64,000 nucleotides of DNA from CAXTSE01 sp035554115 (GTDB lineage Bacteria > Actinomycetota > Actinomycetes > Actinomycetales > Microbacteriaceae): contig DATMIW010000029.1 in the NCBI GenBank assembly GCA_035554115.1, positions 183,694-247,693 on the forward strand. The letters are read 5' to 3'. The first letter of the stretch is position 1. Each line of letters starts with the position of its first letter. Positions 51,369 to 60,124 of the stretch are shown here, one piece after another. The translations under genes were made by a program, and so were the position numbers. The notes under the pieces are model-generated. The model made no database searches. It was not told where the DNA came from and worked only from the letters and a program-made list of their open reading frames with translations.

Positions 51369-52610
51369 TGACGCGTTCATCTCGGGCTTGACCTCGTACT
51401 GGGTTCCGCCCGGTGAGGTCCACACCAGGGTCCCATCCTTTTGAGGCGCATGCCTGACCCGCCATCGACCGCCATGTTTGAGGGAATGATGACCGGTGCA
51501 CAGTGCGGCAAAATTGCCCGCCGAGGTGCTGCCACCGGACTCCCAGCTCTGCGTATGGTCGATTTCGCAGCGAACCGCCGGAATGCGGCACCCGGGAAAC
51601 CGACATGTTCCGTCTCGGCTTCGCACCCACTGTCGAAGTTCTTCGGGTGGTCGATATCGCGTGCGGCCGACCGAAAGGACGATGCCCGTCTCCGGATCGG
51701 TAAGCAGGCGAGTAAATCCTGGCGCATCGGCGCACAATTCACGCGCTGTTTCGGCGTCGATCGGTCCGTATCCCTCGAGTCTCGCCGGCCGGCCACCGCC
51801 GAGCAGGGTCAGCACAGGAACGTGCACCGAAACGCGGGGTCGAATGCCGCGCACCGAATCCGGAAGCGTTGTGCATTCACCGTCGATCAGGAGGTCACCC
51901 AGCACATCAGCGCGCAGCTGATCACGGGTACGCTGCTCTCCATCATCATGAGACAGTGACACAGCCATGTGCGTCAGTCGGTCGTTGATACCCTGCGCGA
52001 TGGCCGCGGGTCGCAGTGCCTCAAGCCACGCCATCCCGTCAGCCGCCGGAGTTGCCCACACTCCGCGGCGCCGCTCTGCGCGCTCACGCCGCGCCTGTGG
52101 TGGCTCAACAATCTCAACATCGCAAAGCTCCCGCATTCGCTTCTCGAACTGCGCGACGGTACTTTCACCAGCAATCGCCACAGCGCGCGCTTCGAGATCG
52201 CTTCGAGCCTCGTCGGCCACAAAACCCAACTGGGTCACAAGAATGCGCGCATGACGCTCGCTGATGTCACCACCCATGAGCGCCGTGAAAGTGGCCGGTG
52301 ATCGGTGAAACAGCGTATGCGACGTGACCAGCATCGCCTCGGCAGTCGGCTCAGGAACGCGCAGGACGCACGCCAATTCGGCGCGCAGGGAGCGGTCGAA
52401 CAAGTCGGAGCCCAGGCGCGCACGCTTGCCTGGGTCGGCTGCAGACTCCGCTTCGCGCAGCAACTCACTAGCGAGACGCAACTGATCGACAAGGGCGGCT
52501 TTCAACGCGGCAACTCCCGCAGCCGCCCTGTCAGCTTCGCCGATCTGGTCGAGCAGACCGTCCATGAGGGCGCGAACCTGCTTCGCATCGCCGCCACCGA
52601 GCTCGTTCAT
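51354..52610 (-). CDS. DUF222 / HNH endonuclease domain protein
   Basis: A 418-aa protein of the actinobacterial DUF222-HNH (REP13E12-like) family. The long helical DUF222 region fills about residues 10-320. The HNH domain is C-terminal: CRFPGC, CEIDHTQSWESGG, and HHSLKHGG carry the zinc cysteines and catalytic His. Copies are often multiple per genome and associated with mobile DNA in mycobacteria, but no flanking repeats are seen here. The substrate is unknown. It lies between rpsD and rarA on the same strand. Confidence 0.9.
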   Translation of the reverse strand: MNELGGGDAKQVRALMDGLLDQIGEADRAAAGVAALKAALVDQLRLASELLREAESAADPGKRARLGSDLFDRSLRAELACVLRVPEPTAEAMLVTSHTLFHRSPATFTALMGGDISERHARILVTQLGFVADEARSDLEARAVAIAGESTVAQFEKRMRELCDVEIVEPPQARRERAERRRGVWATPAADGMAWLEALRPAAIAQGINDRLTHMAVSLSHDDGEQRTRDQLRADVLGDLLIDGECTTLPDSVRGIRPRVSVHVPVLTLLGGGRPARLEGYGPIDAETARELCADAPGFTRLLTDPETGIVLSVGRTRYRPPEELRQWVRSRDGTCRFPGCRIPAVRCEIDHTQSWESGGSTSAGNFAALCTGHHSLKHGGRWRVRHAPQKDGTLVWTSPGGTQYEVKPEMNASLPPF

Positions 52611-52682
52611 ATAGTGAGCAAAGCACCACCCACCGACATTTCAGTTGCGCCAAAGCATGTCGTCAGCGCCAGAACTGAGGGC

Positions 52683-54020
52683 TTAGTCGCCCCGCAGGAT
52701 CGCGCGGATCTTCTCGAGGCGAGCCGCGACATCCCGTTCGTTGCCGTTGTTCGTGGGCGAGTAGTAGTTCGTCGTCTTCAAAACGTCGGGCAGGTACTGC
52801 TGCGTGGCGACGCCGAACTCCGTGTCGTGGCTGTACACATAGCCGACACCATGCCCAAGACGCTTGGCGCCCGGATAGTGCGCGTCACGAAGCGGGTTCG
52901 GGATGCGCCCCGACTTACCCGCGCGAACATCGGCAATTGCCGCGTCGAGCGCCATATATGCCGCATTCGACTTGGGGGCGGTGGCCAGGTACACCACGGC
53001 CTCGGCCAACAGGATTCTCCCCTCTGGCATCCCGATCATTTGGACGCCCTCGGCGGCCGCAACAGCCAATGGAAGTGCCTGAGGATCGGCCATTCCTATG
53101 TCTTCGGCAGCGGAGATCATGATGCGCCGCGCAATGAACCGGGGATCCTCCCCCGCCTCGATCATGCGGGCGAGATAGTGCAACGCAGCATCGACATCTG
53201 ATCCACGGATCGACTTGATGAAAGCGCTGATGACGTCGTAGTGCTCATCGCCTTGACGGTCGTACCGCAGCAGGGCTCGATCAACCGTCGCAGAGACGAT
53301 GTCTGCAGTGATGGTGGCCGGAATGCCGTCTAACGCCTCACCCCCGGCGGCGGCAGACACCGCGGCGGCCTCGAGCGCGGTCAGCGCACGCCGAGCATCA
53401 CCCGAGGAGAGGCGGATGATTGCGGCGCGCGCATCATCGTCAAGGGTCACGGCCCCGGCCAATCCGCGCGGATCGACAACAGCTCGGTCGATCACAACCC
53501 CGAGATCATGGTCATCAAGTTGCTCGAGGGTGAGCAAGAGGGATCGCGAAAGAAGCGGCGCCACAACAGAGAAGGATGGGTTCTCGGTGGTCGCGGCAAC
53601 CAAGATCACCCACCCGTTCTCCACTCCGGGCAGAAGCGCGTCCTGTTGCGCCTTGTTGAAGCGATGAATCTCGTCGAGGAAGAGCACCGTCGAGACCCCG
53701 TAGAGGTCGCGCTCACTGCGCGCGCGTTCCATCACCTCGCGCACGTCTTTAACCCCGGCAGTGACAGCAGATAACTCGACGAATCGACGCCCCGAACTGT
53801 GCGCTATCGCCTGCGCGAGTGTCGTCTTTCCGGTACCGGGCGGGCCCCACAAAATGACCGACACCGATCCGGATTCGCCTGTCGCGTCGTTCGCAAGGTT
53901 GACCAACGGCGATCCCGGCGTCAACAAATGCGCCTGTCCCGCAACTTCACTGAGCGATGTCGGCCGCATCCGGACTGCAAGAGGCGTGGAGCCGGTGCGG
54001 AGTCCCTGTTGGCCGGTCAT
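52683..54020 (-). CDS. rarA: replication-associated recombination protein A
   Basis: RarA/MgsA AAA+ ATPase related to clamp loaders and RuvB; acts at stalled forks. 445 aa with RMRPTSLSEVAGQAHLL, Walker A LWGPPGTGKTTLA, Walker B FLDEIHRFNK, and the C-terminal DIGMADPQALPLAVAA segment. ATG start; -10-like TACGAT ends 6 nt upstream. Confidence 0.95.
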   Translation of the reverse strand: MTGQQGLRTGSTPLAVRMRPTSLSEVAGQAHLLTPGSPLVNLANDATGESGSVSVILWGPPGTGKTTLAQAIAHSSGRRFVELSAVTAGVKDVREVMERARSERDLYGVSTVLFLDEIHRFNKAQQDALLPGVENGWVILVAATTENPSFSVVAPLLSRSLLLTLEQLDDHDLGVVIDRAVVDPRGLAGAVTLDDDARAAIIRLSSGDARRALTALEAAAVSAAAGGEALDGIPATITADIVSATVDRALLRYDRQGDEHYDVISAFIKSIRGSDVDAALHYLARMIEAGEDPRFIARRIMISAAEDIGMADPQALPLAVAAAEGVQMIGMPEGRILLAEAVVYLATAPKSNAAYMALDAAIADVRAGKSGRIPNPLRDAHYPGAKRLGHGVGYVYSHDTEFGVATQQYLPDVLKTTNYYSPTNNGNERDVAARLEKIRAILRGD

Positions 54021-54075
54021 GTCGCCATCGTATCCGCGGCATCCGACTCCCCCGACAGTCGGCTAGATTGCACTG
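54021..54075. promoter_or_regulatory. divergent leaderless promoter region rarA / cyclophilin
   Basis: A 55-bp gap carries two back-to-back -10 boxes: TACGAT on the minus strand (54027-54032), 6 nt from the rarA ATG, and TAGATT on the plus strand (54064-54069), 6 nt from the cyclophilin GTG. Neither gene has a ribosome-binding site. Leaderless mRNAs are common in actinobacteria and fit this arrangement. Confidence 0.5.
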
Positions 54076-54849
54076 GTGGCGTCCAGACGACAGGAACGGG
54101 AGCAGCGCGCAGCGCGCGACCGGCTCAAGGTGTACACCGCACGTCAACAGGTTCATGCGCGCGGATCACGACGTCGCATCCGAGACAATCTGATCGGCAT
54201 CGCCGGCGCCATCGTCATCGTCGGGCTTGCTGCCACAACACAGATCTTCTATTTCCAGGCGGGCCCGGGCGCCCCCACTCCCAAACCCAGCGCATCAGCT
54301 GCAGCCGCCTCCGTGCCCAAGCCTTCGCTTTCAGAGAACCGCACGTGGACAGGCACACTCACCCTCAATAACAAGATCCCGCTTGGCGTCGAGTTGAACG
54401 GCGCAGCGGCTCCACAGGCCGTTGCAGTATTCGTACAGGCATCGCAGGACGATTACTACCTCGGCAAGACCTGCCATCGCTTGGTGATCCAACCCACGTT
54501 CCAGCTCTTGCAGTGCGGCTCCATCGACGGAACCGGAGCCCCCGACCCCAAGTTCAGCTACGGTCCGATCGAAAATGCACCGGCCGACAATTTCTATCCC
54601 GCAGGCACAATCGCCATGGCGCGTGGCAGTAACGACGCCGCCAGCAACGGTCACCAGTTCTTCATTGTGACCGCCGACACCACGATCCCGGCTGACACAG
54701 CCGGCGGTTATTCAGTCGTCGGAAAGGTGACCAGTGGCCTTGATGCGCTGGTCGACCGCGTGGTGAAGTCCGGCGTCAACCCCAGCGCAGGCGGCAACGA
54801 TGGGCCGCCGTCTGTTGCGACAGCGATCACAGGGTTCACACTCCAGTGA
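54076..54849 (+). CDS. membrane-anchored cyclophilin-type peptidyl-prolyl isomerase
   Basis: 257 aa: a basic cytoplasmic N-terminus (to about 37), one transmembrane helix (about 38-56), a Pro/Ala/Ser linker, then a cyclophilin domain outside the cell. The catalytic-region CHRLVI keeps the Arg, and SNGHQFFIVTAD matches the family. The usual QGGD turn reads QCGS, and with the Cys in CHR gives two cysteines near the pocket. GTG start. Confidence 0.9.
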   Translation: MASRRQEREQRAARDRLKVYTARQQVHARGSRRRIRDNLIGIAGAIVIVGLAATTQIFYFQAGPGAPTPKPSASAAAASVPKPSLSENRTWTGTLTLNNKIPLGVELNGAAAPQAVAVFVQASQDDYYLGKTCHRLVIQPTFQLLQCGSIDGTGAPDPKFSYGPIENAPADNFYPAGTIAMARGSNDAASNGHQFFIVTADTTIPADTAGGYSVVGKVTSGLDALVDRVVKSGVNPSAGGNDGPPSVATAITGFTLQ

Positions 54850-54875
54850 CCCGCCGATAGCCGGTGCAATAGGCT
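54846..54875 (+). promoter_or_regulatory. candidate promoter of the DUF349 gene
   Basis: GTGACC (54846-54851) and TAGGCT (54870-54875) spaced 18 nt. The start of transcription would fall just after the ATG at 54877, which argues for the downstream GTG at 54922 as the true start. Confidence 0.4.
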
Positions 54876-54921
54876 AATGCGGTCCGACAGCATCCGACGT
54901 GACGGCAAGGTGAGTTCAGCA

Positions 54922-56154
54922 GTGGGAAGCAACGAGCAGGCGTCCTGGGGTCGCGTAGACGACGACGGAACCGTATACGTCCGCGAGGGCGACGGTGAAC
55001 GTGCCGTGGGGCAGTATCCAGACGCCACGCCCGAAGAGGCTCTTGCCTACTTCGAGCGCAAGTTTGCCGAGTTGGCCGGTCAGGTGAGCCTGCTTGAACA
55101 GCGCGTACGTGGTGGAGCCCCCGCCGCAGATGTGGCGAAGGCCATCACGCGGCTGCTCGAATCGGTCGGAACCGCGAATGCCGTGGGCGACCTCCCGTCA
55201 CTGACAGCCCGCCTGGAGAAGCTGGGCGGCAATGTCGGCGAGCTGACGCAGAAGCAGAGCGCCGAGGCAAAGGCCGCGACAGAAGAGGCTCTTGCACAGC
55301 GCGAAGCGCTTGTTGTCGAGGTCGAGACCCTTGCTGCTCAGGATCTCGCAAAGGCCCAGTGGAAAGTTGTGACCGCGCAGCTCGACGCTCTTTTCGAACG
55401 GTGGCAGAGCGAGCAGAAAGACGGCCCCCGCCTCCCGAAGGCGGAAAGCAACGACCTCTGGAAACGTTTTCGCGCCGCGCGGTCCACCATTGAGAGCCAC
55501 CGCAAGTCCTTCTTCGCCGAGCTCGACAGCACCCACAAAGACGCCCGCACCCGCAAACAGGAGCTTGTCGACAAAGCCGAAGCACTAGCCACGCAGGGTG
55601 CTGCGGGTATCCCCGAATACCGCCAGCTTCTCGACTCGTGGAAGCTCGCCGGACGCGCTGGCAAGCGTGCCGACGATGCACTCTGGGCGCGATTCAAGGC
55701 TGCTGGTGACGTCTTGTACTCGGCGAAGGCTGAAGTGGATGCCGTGGAGAACGCCGAGTTTGCGGGCAACCTCACCGAGAAGCTCGCCGTGCTCGACGAC
55801 GCTGAGAAGCTTCTGACTGTGACGGATCGCGATGCGGCTCGATCGGCTCTCGCTGGTATTCAACGCCGATGGGATGCGATCGGCAAAGTCCCGCGGGACT
55901 CGGTCAAATCGGTGGAAGATCGACTGCGCAAGGTCGAAAACCATGTGCGCAAGTTGGATGAGGACCACTGGAATCGCACGGACCCCGAGAAGGTTGCGCG
56001 ATCAGAGGGTCTCGCCTCGCAGCTTTCGTCAGCTATTGAGAAGCTTGAAAATGAGTTGGCCAAGGCGCAGGCCGCAGGTGACAGCCGAGCCATCGCCGCT
56101 GCCGAAGAAGCCCTCGCCGCTCGCAAGCTGTGGCTGGACGCACTCGGCTCGTAG
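54922..56154 (+). CDS. DUF349 domain protein
   Basis: A 410-aa, highly charged, helical protein. An N-terminal actinobacterial segment (WGRVDDDGTVYVREGDGERA) is followed by coiled-coil-like DUF349 repeats, with Trp-anchored units such as WKVVTAQLDALFERWQ, LWKRFRAARSTIE and RWDAIGKVPRDS. It is likely cytosolic. Function is unknown; a link to RNA or ribosome binding has been proposed for related proteins. The start is the GTG at 54922 with AAGGTGAG 7 nt upstream; the in-frame ATG at 54877 (425 aa) has no such site. Confidence 0.85.
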   Translation: MGSNEQASWGRVDDDGTVYVREGDGERAVGQYPDATPEEALAYFERKFAELAGQVSLLEQRVRGGAPAADVAKAITRLLESVGTANAVGDLPSLTARLEKLGGNVGELTQKQSAEAKAATEEALAQREALVVEVETLAAQDLAKAQWKVVTAQLDALFERWQSEQKDGPRLPKAESNDLWKRFRAARSTIESHRKSFFAELDSTHKDARTRKQELVDKAEALATQGAAGIPEYRQLLDSWKLAGRAGKRADDALWARFKAAGDVLYSAKAEVDAVENAEFAGNLTEKLAVLDDAEKLLTVTDRDAARSALAGIQRRWDAIGKVPRDSVKSVEDRLRKVENHVRKLDEDHWNRTDPEKVARSEGLASQLSSAIEKLENELAKAQAAGDSRAIAAAEEALAARKLWLDALGS

Positions 56155-56236
56155 CGCCAAGTTTTCCCCAGGGGAGATTGTCCACCGATCGAGGCGGGAA
56201 GCCCAAGGTCGCCGGCTTTCCGAGTAACCCTGAACC

Positions 56237-56917
56237 ATGCCCCTTCTCGCCCATACTCTCCCTCGAGTTCTCCTTTCCTCGGAATTTCCGCGCCCTGAAC
56301 TCGACGCCATGCGCCTGGATGGGGAGGTCTATCCGCTCGCTGACGGGTTCTGTTCGGTTGCAGAAATCGACTCCCCCGCGCTCCGGGCTGCGGCGCTGGT
56401 GGGCTCACGGTCACACCGGCTCATTGTCGACGGAATGAGCGCCGCCTGGGTGTGGGGAGCACTCGACGTGATGCCGACGCCCACCGAATTCTGCGTTGCT
56501 CTCGGCCGACGTGCCCGGCTGCCGCCCTCGGATCAGGCACGGGTTCGCGAAGTGGTTATCGACCCCGATGACGTGGTGCTTCTGGACGGCATCGGCGTCG
56601 TCCATCCCCTTCGCGTCACAATTGACATTGCCCGCACCCGTGAGGTTTACGACGACTTCGCAGTCGTCGTGACTCGGCGACTGTCACAGGCTGGCGAATT
56701 CACCCGGCACATGTGCACCGAGCTCCTCAATCGACGACACAAGCTGCCCGGTAAGGTCCGAGCCATTCAGCGCCTCGACCAGGCATTCGGCGCCGAGTGG
56801 TCAGCCAGCGCTCACGCGGTAGACGTCGTACACACCCTCAATGCGTCGCACTGCGTTCAGCAGTCGGTCGAGGTGCACGGTGTCACCCATTTCGAAAACA
56901 AAACGACTGATCGCTAG
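56237..56917 (+). CDS. AbiEi-like antitoxin-type protein, uncharacterised
   Basis: 226 aa. The middle segment follows the pattern of solitary AbiEi-like proteins of actinobacteria: SAAWVWGALDVMP (usually SAAxLxGL), a VREVVIDPDDVVLLDG stretch, and GIGVVHPLRVTIDIAR (usually GIPVTxPxRTLxDLAR). No winged-helix N-terminus typical of full AbiEi is obvious, and no AbiEii toxin lies alongside. The ATG lacks a clear ribosome-binding site. The last 117 bp run antisense over the 3' end of the (p)ppGpp synthetase gene, so the C-terminal about 38 residues are unusual. Confidence 0.65.
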   Translation: MPLLAHTLPRVLLSSEFPRPELDAMRLDGEVYPLADGFCSVAEIDSPALRAAALVGSRSHRLIVDGMSAAWVWGALDVMPTPTEFCVALGRRARLPPSDQARVREVVIDPDDVVLLDGIGVVHPLRVTIDIARTREVYDDFAVVVTRRLSQAGEFTRHMCTELLNRRHKLPGKVRAIQRLDQAFGAEWSASAHAVDVVHTLNASHCVQQSVEVHGVTHFENKTTDR

Positions 56918-59053
56918 ACGATCGCTCGACGTCGACACACTTGCCGAAATGATGTTGACGTGGTTTTCGCTGAGCACCCGGGTGACGTCTGAGAGAAGGC
57001 CCGCTCGGTCGAGTGCTTCAACCTGAATCTGCACCAAGAAGATGCTCGACGAGGTGGGCGCCCACTCGACGTCGATCATCCGATCGGGCTCGAGGAGAAG
57101 GTTGGCAACGTTCACGCAGTCGGTCTGGTGAACTGACACGCCCGCTCCACGCGTGACAAACCCGACAATCGGATCCCCGGGCACCGGTGTACAACATTTC
57201 GCAAGCTTGACGAGAATGTCGGGTGCTCCCCGCACGAGCACACCCGGGTCGTTCGATCGCAGCCGTCGCGCACGCCCCTTTGACAGGTAGGCGACCTCTG
57301 CCTCATCGGCTTCAGCTTCGCCCTGTACCGATGCCATGACCCGTTCGAGCACGGATTGGGTCGAGACATGGCCTTCACCGACGGCCGCGTAAAGCGCCTC
57401 CACCCCGTCATATCGCATTGCCGCAGCGACTTCGCTGACGACATCGCGACTCATAAGTTTCTGCAAGGGAAGGTTCTGTTTGCGCATGGCTCGCGCGATG
57501 GCGTCTTTGCCCTGTTCGACGGCCTCCTCACGCCGCTCTTTTGTGAACCAGCCACGAATCTTGTTCCGAGCGCGCGGGCTTTTGACGAAGTTGAGCCAGT
57601 CGTGGCTCGGCCCTGCGTCGGGATTCTTCGAGGTGAACACCTCGACCGAGTCACCCGAATTGAGGATGGATTCCAGGGGTACGAGACGTCCGTTGACCTT
57701 GGCACCCATTGTGCGGTGACCGATCTCCGTGTGGACGGCGTACGCGAAGTCGACCGGAGTCGCACCGGCAGGTAGGCCGATGACCTTGCCCTGCGGGGTG
57801 AAGACGTAAACCTCTTTGGCCCCGATTTCGAAGCGGAGATTGTCGAGGAACTCGCTCGGATCGGCCGTCTCGGACTGCCAGTCGCTGATGTGCGCCAACC
57901 ACGCCATCTCGGCATCCGGACCCTGCGGCACCGCCCCGTCGGTCTTTCCGCCGTTGTTGAGACGTTCCTTGTACTTCCAGTGAGCCGCAACTCCGAATTC
58001 CGCCCGGTTGTCCATCTCGTGCGTACGAATCTGGATCTCGATCGCGCGCCCCTCGGGCCCGATCACCGTCGTATGCAGGGACTGGTACAGATTGAACTTC
58101 GGCGTCGCGATGTAATCCTTGAAGCGCCCGGGGATGGGATTCCAGCGTGCGTGAATTGCACCGAGCACGGCGTAGCAGTCCCGTATGTTGTTGACGAGCA
58201 CCCGGATTCCCACGAGGTCGTAGATCTCGCTGAATTCGCGCCCTCGGAGCACCATCTTCTGGTAGATCGAGTAATACTGCTTCGGGCGCCCGACAACCTG
58301 TCCCTTGATCTTGCTGGACTTCAGGTCATTGCTGATCGCATCAATAACAAACTGGACGAATTCTTCGCGCTGCGGAGTGCGATCTTTGACGAGACTCTCG
58401 ATCTCGACGTATAGCTTCGGGTGCAAAACAGCGAAGGAGAGGTCTTCAAGCTCCAGCTTGATCGTCTGAATACCCAATCGATGGGCAAGAGGCGCGTAGA
58501 TCTCGAGGGTTTCCTGCGCTTTCCGTTGCGCGGATTCTGCGGGCACAAAACCCCAGGTGCGCGCGTTGTGCAGGCGGTCGGCCAGTTTGATGACCAACAC
58601 GCGGATGTCCTTGGACATTGCGACAACCATCTTGCGAACAGTCTCCGCTTGCGCGCTATCGCCGTACTTCAGCTTGTCGAGTTTCGTAACGCCGTCAACG
58701 AGCATGGCTATCTCATCGCCGAAATCGGCACGCAGCTCGTCGAGCCGATAATCCGTGTCTTCGACGGTGTCATGCAACAGTGCGGCAGCAAGAGTCTTCG
58801 GCCCGATACCGAGATCGGCAAGAATCTGGGCGACGGCAACGGGATGGGTGATGTACGGCTCGCCGCTTCGCCTCACCTGGCCGCGATGAGCCTTCTCTGC
58901 CGCCGCATAGGCCCGCTCGATGAGAGCGATATCCGCCTTCGGGTGGTGAGCCCGCACAGTTTTGAGAAGGGTGTCAACGGCGCCCGTCGGCTGCGCGCGA
59001 GAAAACAGGCGCGGCAGGAAGCGCAGTGAGGACGTGTTTGTGACCTCGGTCAT
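56801..59053 (-). CDS. rel: bifunctional (p)ppGpp synthetase/hydrolase
   Basis: Stringent-response enzyme. The 750-aa Rel has an N-terminal HD hydrolase with intact LLHDTVEDT (His94, Asp95), the synthetase domain with KQYYSIYQKM and the RFKD motif of bifunctional enzymes, a TGS domain (VYVFTPQGKVIGLPAGATPV), a conserved Cys-containing region (KCCTPVPGD), and a C-terminal ACT domain. GGAGGTGG lies just before the ATG. Confidence 0.97.
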   Translation of the reverse strand: MTEVTNTSSLRFLPRLFSRAQPTGAVDTLLKTVRAHHPKADIALIERAYAAAEKAHRGQVRRSGEPYITHPVAVAQILADLGIGPKTLAAALLHDTVEDTDYRLDELRADFGDEIAMLVDGVTKLDKLKYGDSAQAETVRKMVVAMSKDIRVLVIKLADRLHNARTWGFVPAESAQRKAQETLEIYAPLAHRLGIQTIKLELEDLSFAVLHPKLYVEIESLVKDRTPQREEFVQFVIDAISNDLKSSKIKGQVVGRPKQYYSIYQKMVLRGREFSEIYDLVGIRVLVNNIRDCYAVLGAIHARWNPIPGRFKDYIATPKFNLYQSLHTTVIGPEGRAIEIQIRTHEMDNRAEFGVAAHWKYKERLNNGGKTDGAVPQGPDAEMAWLAHISDWQSETADPSEFLDNLRFEIGAKEVYVFTPQGKVIGLPAGATPVDFAYAVHTEIGHRTMGAKVNGRLVPLESILNSGDSVEVFTSKNPDAGPSHDWLNFVKSPRARNKIRGWFTKERREEAVEQGKDAIARAMRKQNLPLQKLMSRDVVSEVAAAMRYDGVEALYAAVGEGHVSTQSVLERVMASVQGEAEADEAEVAYLSKGRARRLRSNDPGVLVRGAPDILVKLAKCCTPVPGDPIVGFVTRGAGVSVHQTDCVNVANLLLEPDRMIDVEWAPTSSSIFLVQIQVEALDRAGLLSDVTRVLSENHVNIISASVSTSSDRLAISRFVFEMGDTVHLDRLLNAVRRIEGVYDVYRVSAG

Positions 59054-59092
59054 GTCCCCACCTCCGAGCTCATTCTACTTTTGCGCTGAGGC

Positions 59093-60124
59093 TCACGCTG
59101 TGGCGCCCGCAGGCGTACGGCTCTTCTCACGCAGGGCGAGAGCACGCTTGTCGCGCGCCGCGATCGCCGGCTCTCCCTGACGGAACAGCGCATACAGAGG
59201 AGAGGCCACGAACGGGGTCGAGTATGTTCCGATCAAGGTTCCGACAAGAAGCGCCAGGGAAATATCGCGAAGCGTGTCGGCGCCGAGGACGAAGGACCCC
59301 AGGAACAGGATGGCCGCGACCGGAAGGGCCGCAACAACGCCTGTGTTGATCGACCGGACCAGGGTCTGGTTGACCGCAAGGTTCACCGTTTCGCCGAAGG
59401 TACGGGTGGCATCGTCGCCAAGCTCAGACGTGTTCTCACGAATCTTGTCGAACACCACCACGGTGTCATAGAGCGAGAAGCCCAGGATTGTCAGGAAGCC
59501 GATCACGGCTGCCGGCGTGATCTCGAAACCCGTCGCGGCATAGACCCCGACGGTGATCACGAGGTCATGAAGAAGAGCGATCATCGCTGCAACCGACATC
59601 TTCCAGGTGCGGAAGTACAGCGCCATCAGTATGAAGGCAAGCAGGAGGAAGACTCCAAGTCCCACGAGAGCCTGGCGGGTGATGTCGGCACCCCATGTCG
59701 CCCCGACGAAGGAGGAATCGACGGTTGTGGTCGAATACTCCTTTTTGAGAGCTGCGGTGACATCCTGCGTCTGCGGATCGGTGAGCTGGTCGGTCTGAAC
59801 GCGGACGCCATCCGCACCGACGGTGGTGCTGCGCACCACCGCGTCGGGAACGACAGTGTGCACGGCGTCTTCCGCCGCTGAGGCCAACGGCGGCCCTCCG
59901 TTGGTTGAAGCTTGTGACACCTGGAACTGCGAGCCTCCACGGAACTCGATGCCGAAGTTGAACCCGTTACCGAAGTTGCCACCGCCGCGAATAAAGGGAA
60001 CGGCAATGGCCAAGACCATAAGTACGCCGGCGATGGTCAGCCAGATCTTGCGCTTGCCGATGAAACTGACCGAGCGTTCGCCGGAGTAGAGGTCATTTCC
60101 GAAGGTGGTGAGACGGTTCGCCAT
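59093..60124 (-). CDS. secF: protein translocase subunit SecF
   Basis: 343 aa, six transmembrane helices with a large periplasmic loop after the first. The RND-type segments GFNFGIEFRGGSQFQV, GFLTILGFSLYDTVVVFDKI and NQTLVRSINTG are clear. Works with SecD in proton-driven export. The ATG overlaps the secD TGA by one base. Confidence 0.97.
   Translation of the reverse strand: MANRLTTFGNDLYSGERSVSFIGKRKIWLTIAGVLMVLAIAVPFIRGGGNFGNGFNFGIEFRGGSQFQVSQASTNGGPPLASAAEDAVHTVVPDAVVRSTTVGADGVRVQTDQLTDPQTQDVTAALKKEYSTTTVDSSFVGATWGADITRQALVGLGVFLLLAFILMALYFRTWKMSVAAMIALLHDLVITVGVYAATGFEITPAAVIGFLTILGFSLYDTVVVFDKIRENTSELGDDATRTFGETVNLAVNQTLVRSINTGVVAALPVAAILFLGSFVLGADTLRDISLALLVGTLIGTYSTPFVASPLYALFRQGEPAIAARDKRALALREKSRTPAGATA

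Noticed and set aside
56183..56193. TTGTCCACC resembling a DnaA box
   Set aside because: A single imperfect copy with no cluster, AT-rich element or dnaA/dnaN nearby.
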